Shown here in pieces: positions 13,587 to 14,431 of a DNA stretch of 14,431 nt. The notes under the pieces were generated by a model that was not told the DNA's origin, searched no databases, and saw only the letters and a list, made by a program, of their open reading frames with translations. This stretch comes from Bacillota bacterium (GTDB lineage: Bacteria > Bacillota > Dethiobacteria > DTU022). The translations under genes were made by a program, and so were the position numbers. The stretch spans positions 1 to 14,431 of the forward strand of contig JAAYGO010000071.1 in the NCBI GenBank assembly GCA_012727685.1, read 5' to 3'. Position 1 is the stretch's first letter, and each line of letters begins with the position of its first letter.

Positions 13587-14431
13587 TTAGCGGGCTCCCC
13601 CGCCGCCGCCGCCACCACCACCGCCGCCTCCGCCGGAAAAGCCGCCTCCGCCGCCGGAACCGGAAGACGAAGAGCTGAAGGCGGTGCGGAAGGACTGCTG
13701 CATCGCGGAAGTGACATCGTTAAAGCGCGCCGGATTGGTCATGGCCATGCGCGACCAGGCCGTGCCCATCAGGAAGTGATGTTCTCTAAGCTGGGGATAG
13801 ACTAGCGTAAGCTGGTCCATGACCTGCTTGGCCACGCCCAGTTCCACCGCGTAGACGAGGTAATGTTCCCATACTTCCAGGGCGGGGATGGTGGAGCGCT
13901 CCATCTCGGAAAAATGCAGCAAGAAACGCCGGAAAGCGCGCCAGCGGGCATAGTGATCCGCTCCCAGGGGGGACAGTTTTTTCCGCGCCCCGGCTCCGAG
14001 CAACAGCACCAGGCCGCTGACAAAGCATGAGGCGCCGGTAAAAAACAGCGCGGTCTTGATCAGCAACCCGACCCCGATAAAAGGCAAAGCCATCCCGAAA
14101 GCCAGGGCGGCCACATTGCTGCCGGCAAAAAGACCTTCCTTTTCAACAAGCTGTTTGATCTGCTCATGCCAGGAGCGATAGAAGATGCGGGTGTTAATGA
14201 CATTTTTCCGGGCGTATGTTTCGATCTCCTTAAAGCTGACTGCGCCCTTTCCCTGCCCGGCCTGGTCAAAGAGAAAGCGTTTCAGGTTCTCTTCGTGCCC
14301 GGTGAGGCGGTCCTCTCCCTCCGAGGAAATGAGGCGATAATCGATCTGCTTTTTCTTGAACAAACCGCTTTCAACCTGGTATTCCTCCAGCCGCAGGTGT
14401 CCCCGGCGGGCCAGGTCTAAAACGGTAGCGG
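13587..14431 (-). CDS. DUF2207-type membrane protein, C-terminal part (5' end outside the window)
   Basis: This is a partial gene: the frame is open through the right edge, giving 280 residues that begin ATVLDLARRGHLRLEEY, typical of the cytoplasmic segment of DUF2207 proteins. An internal TTG at 14363 is not the true start. Two hydrophobic segments (about residues 102-144) form a membrane hairpin. A soluble region follows (WEHYLVYAVELGV is a family hallmark), and then a tail with five serines and long glycine runs (GFSGGGG...AR). Such glycine tails recur in this family. Function is unknown; a surface or membrane role is inferred. No clear terminator follows before the methyltransferase. Confidence 0.8.
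   Translation of the reverse strand, partial: ATVLDLARRGHLRLEEYQVESGLFKKKQIDYRLISSEGEDRLTGHEENLKRFLFDQAGQGKGAVSFKEIETYARKNVINTRIFYRSWHEQIKQLVEKEGLFAGSNVAALAFGMALPFIGVGLLIKTALFFTGASCFVSGLVLLLGAGARKKLSPLGADHYARWRAFRRFLLHFSEMERSTIPALEVWEHYLVYAVELGVAKQVMDQLTLVYPQLREHHFLMGTAWSRMAMTNPARFNDVTSAMQQSFRTAFSSSSSGSGGGGGFSGGGGGGGGGGGGGAR
13590..13672 (-). repeat. Low-complexity GGN trinucleotide tract coding for poly-glycine
   Basis: A run of GGC/GGT/GGA codons, interrupted by FS and A/S residues, codes the glycine tail of the DUF2207 protein. It is nearly the last coding sequence before the stop codon (13589-13587). Such tracts are prone to slippage, so length may vary between strains. Confidence 0.85.

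Overview
The window reads as a chromosomal housekeeping segment from a GC-rich, spore-forming member of the Bacillota, most likely class Clostridia (Peptococcaceae/Moorella-like; the exact genus is not determinable here). The evidence is the sporulation-family gene ytxC, a Phe T-box, an infC leader with an attenuator, and a gene order matching two Bacillus subtilis blocks (ytxC-thrS-infC-rpmI-rplT and ysgA-pheS-pheT). All confident genes lie on the minus strand, so transcription runs from high to low coordinates. No tRNA, rRNA, CRISPR array or intact insertion sequence was seen.

Layout in transcription order. At the right edge is the 3' part of a DUF2207-type membrane protein with a poly-glycine tail. 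It is followed by an orphan N4/N6 DNA methyltransferase translationally coupled to a diacylglycerol-kinase-family lipid kinase, then by ytxC, and by thrS on its own promoter. An infC-rpmI-rplT operon follows, with its own promoter, a structured leader and an AUU start codon. Next come ktrB and ktrA (potassium uptake) and a SPOUT rRNA methyltransferase (rlmP/ysgA type). The last block is a T-box-controlled pheS-pheT operon. The final 329 bases, downstream of pheT, hold no recognisable gene. They contain several inverted repeats, a sequence resembling an insertion-sequence end, and a possible promoter for an ORF that runs off the left edge.

How the genes fit together. Most of the window serves translation: two aminoacyl-tRNA synthetases, IF3, L35, L20 and a 23S rRNA methylase. 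Three classic feedback systems are visible or inferable: uncharged tRNA-Phe sensing at pheST, leader attenuation (probably by L20) at infC, and IF3 discrimination against its own AUU start. The K+ channel pair ktrBA sits between rplT and rlmP with no clear promoter of its own, so K+ uptake may share transcription with the ribosomal genes.

I did not find a clearly new multi-gene system. The best leads are a threonyl-tRNA synthetase that lacks its TGS domain but keeps editing and catalytic residues, nested inverted repeats inside the thrS promoter, GC-rich hairpin and possible G-quadruplex elements around ktrB, and the operator-like palindrome with a possibly leaderless ORF at the left edge.
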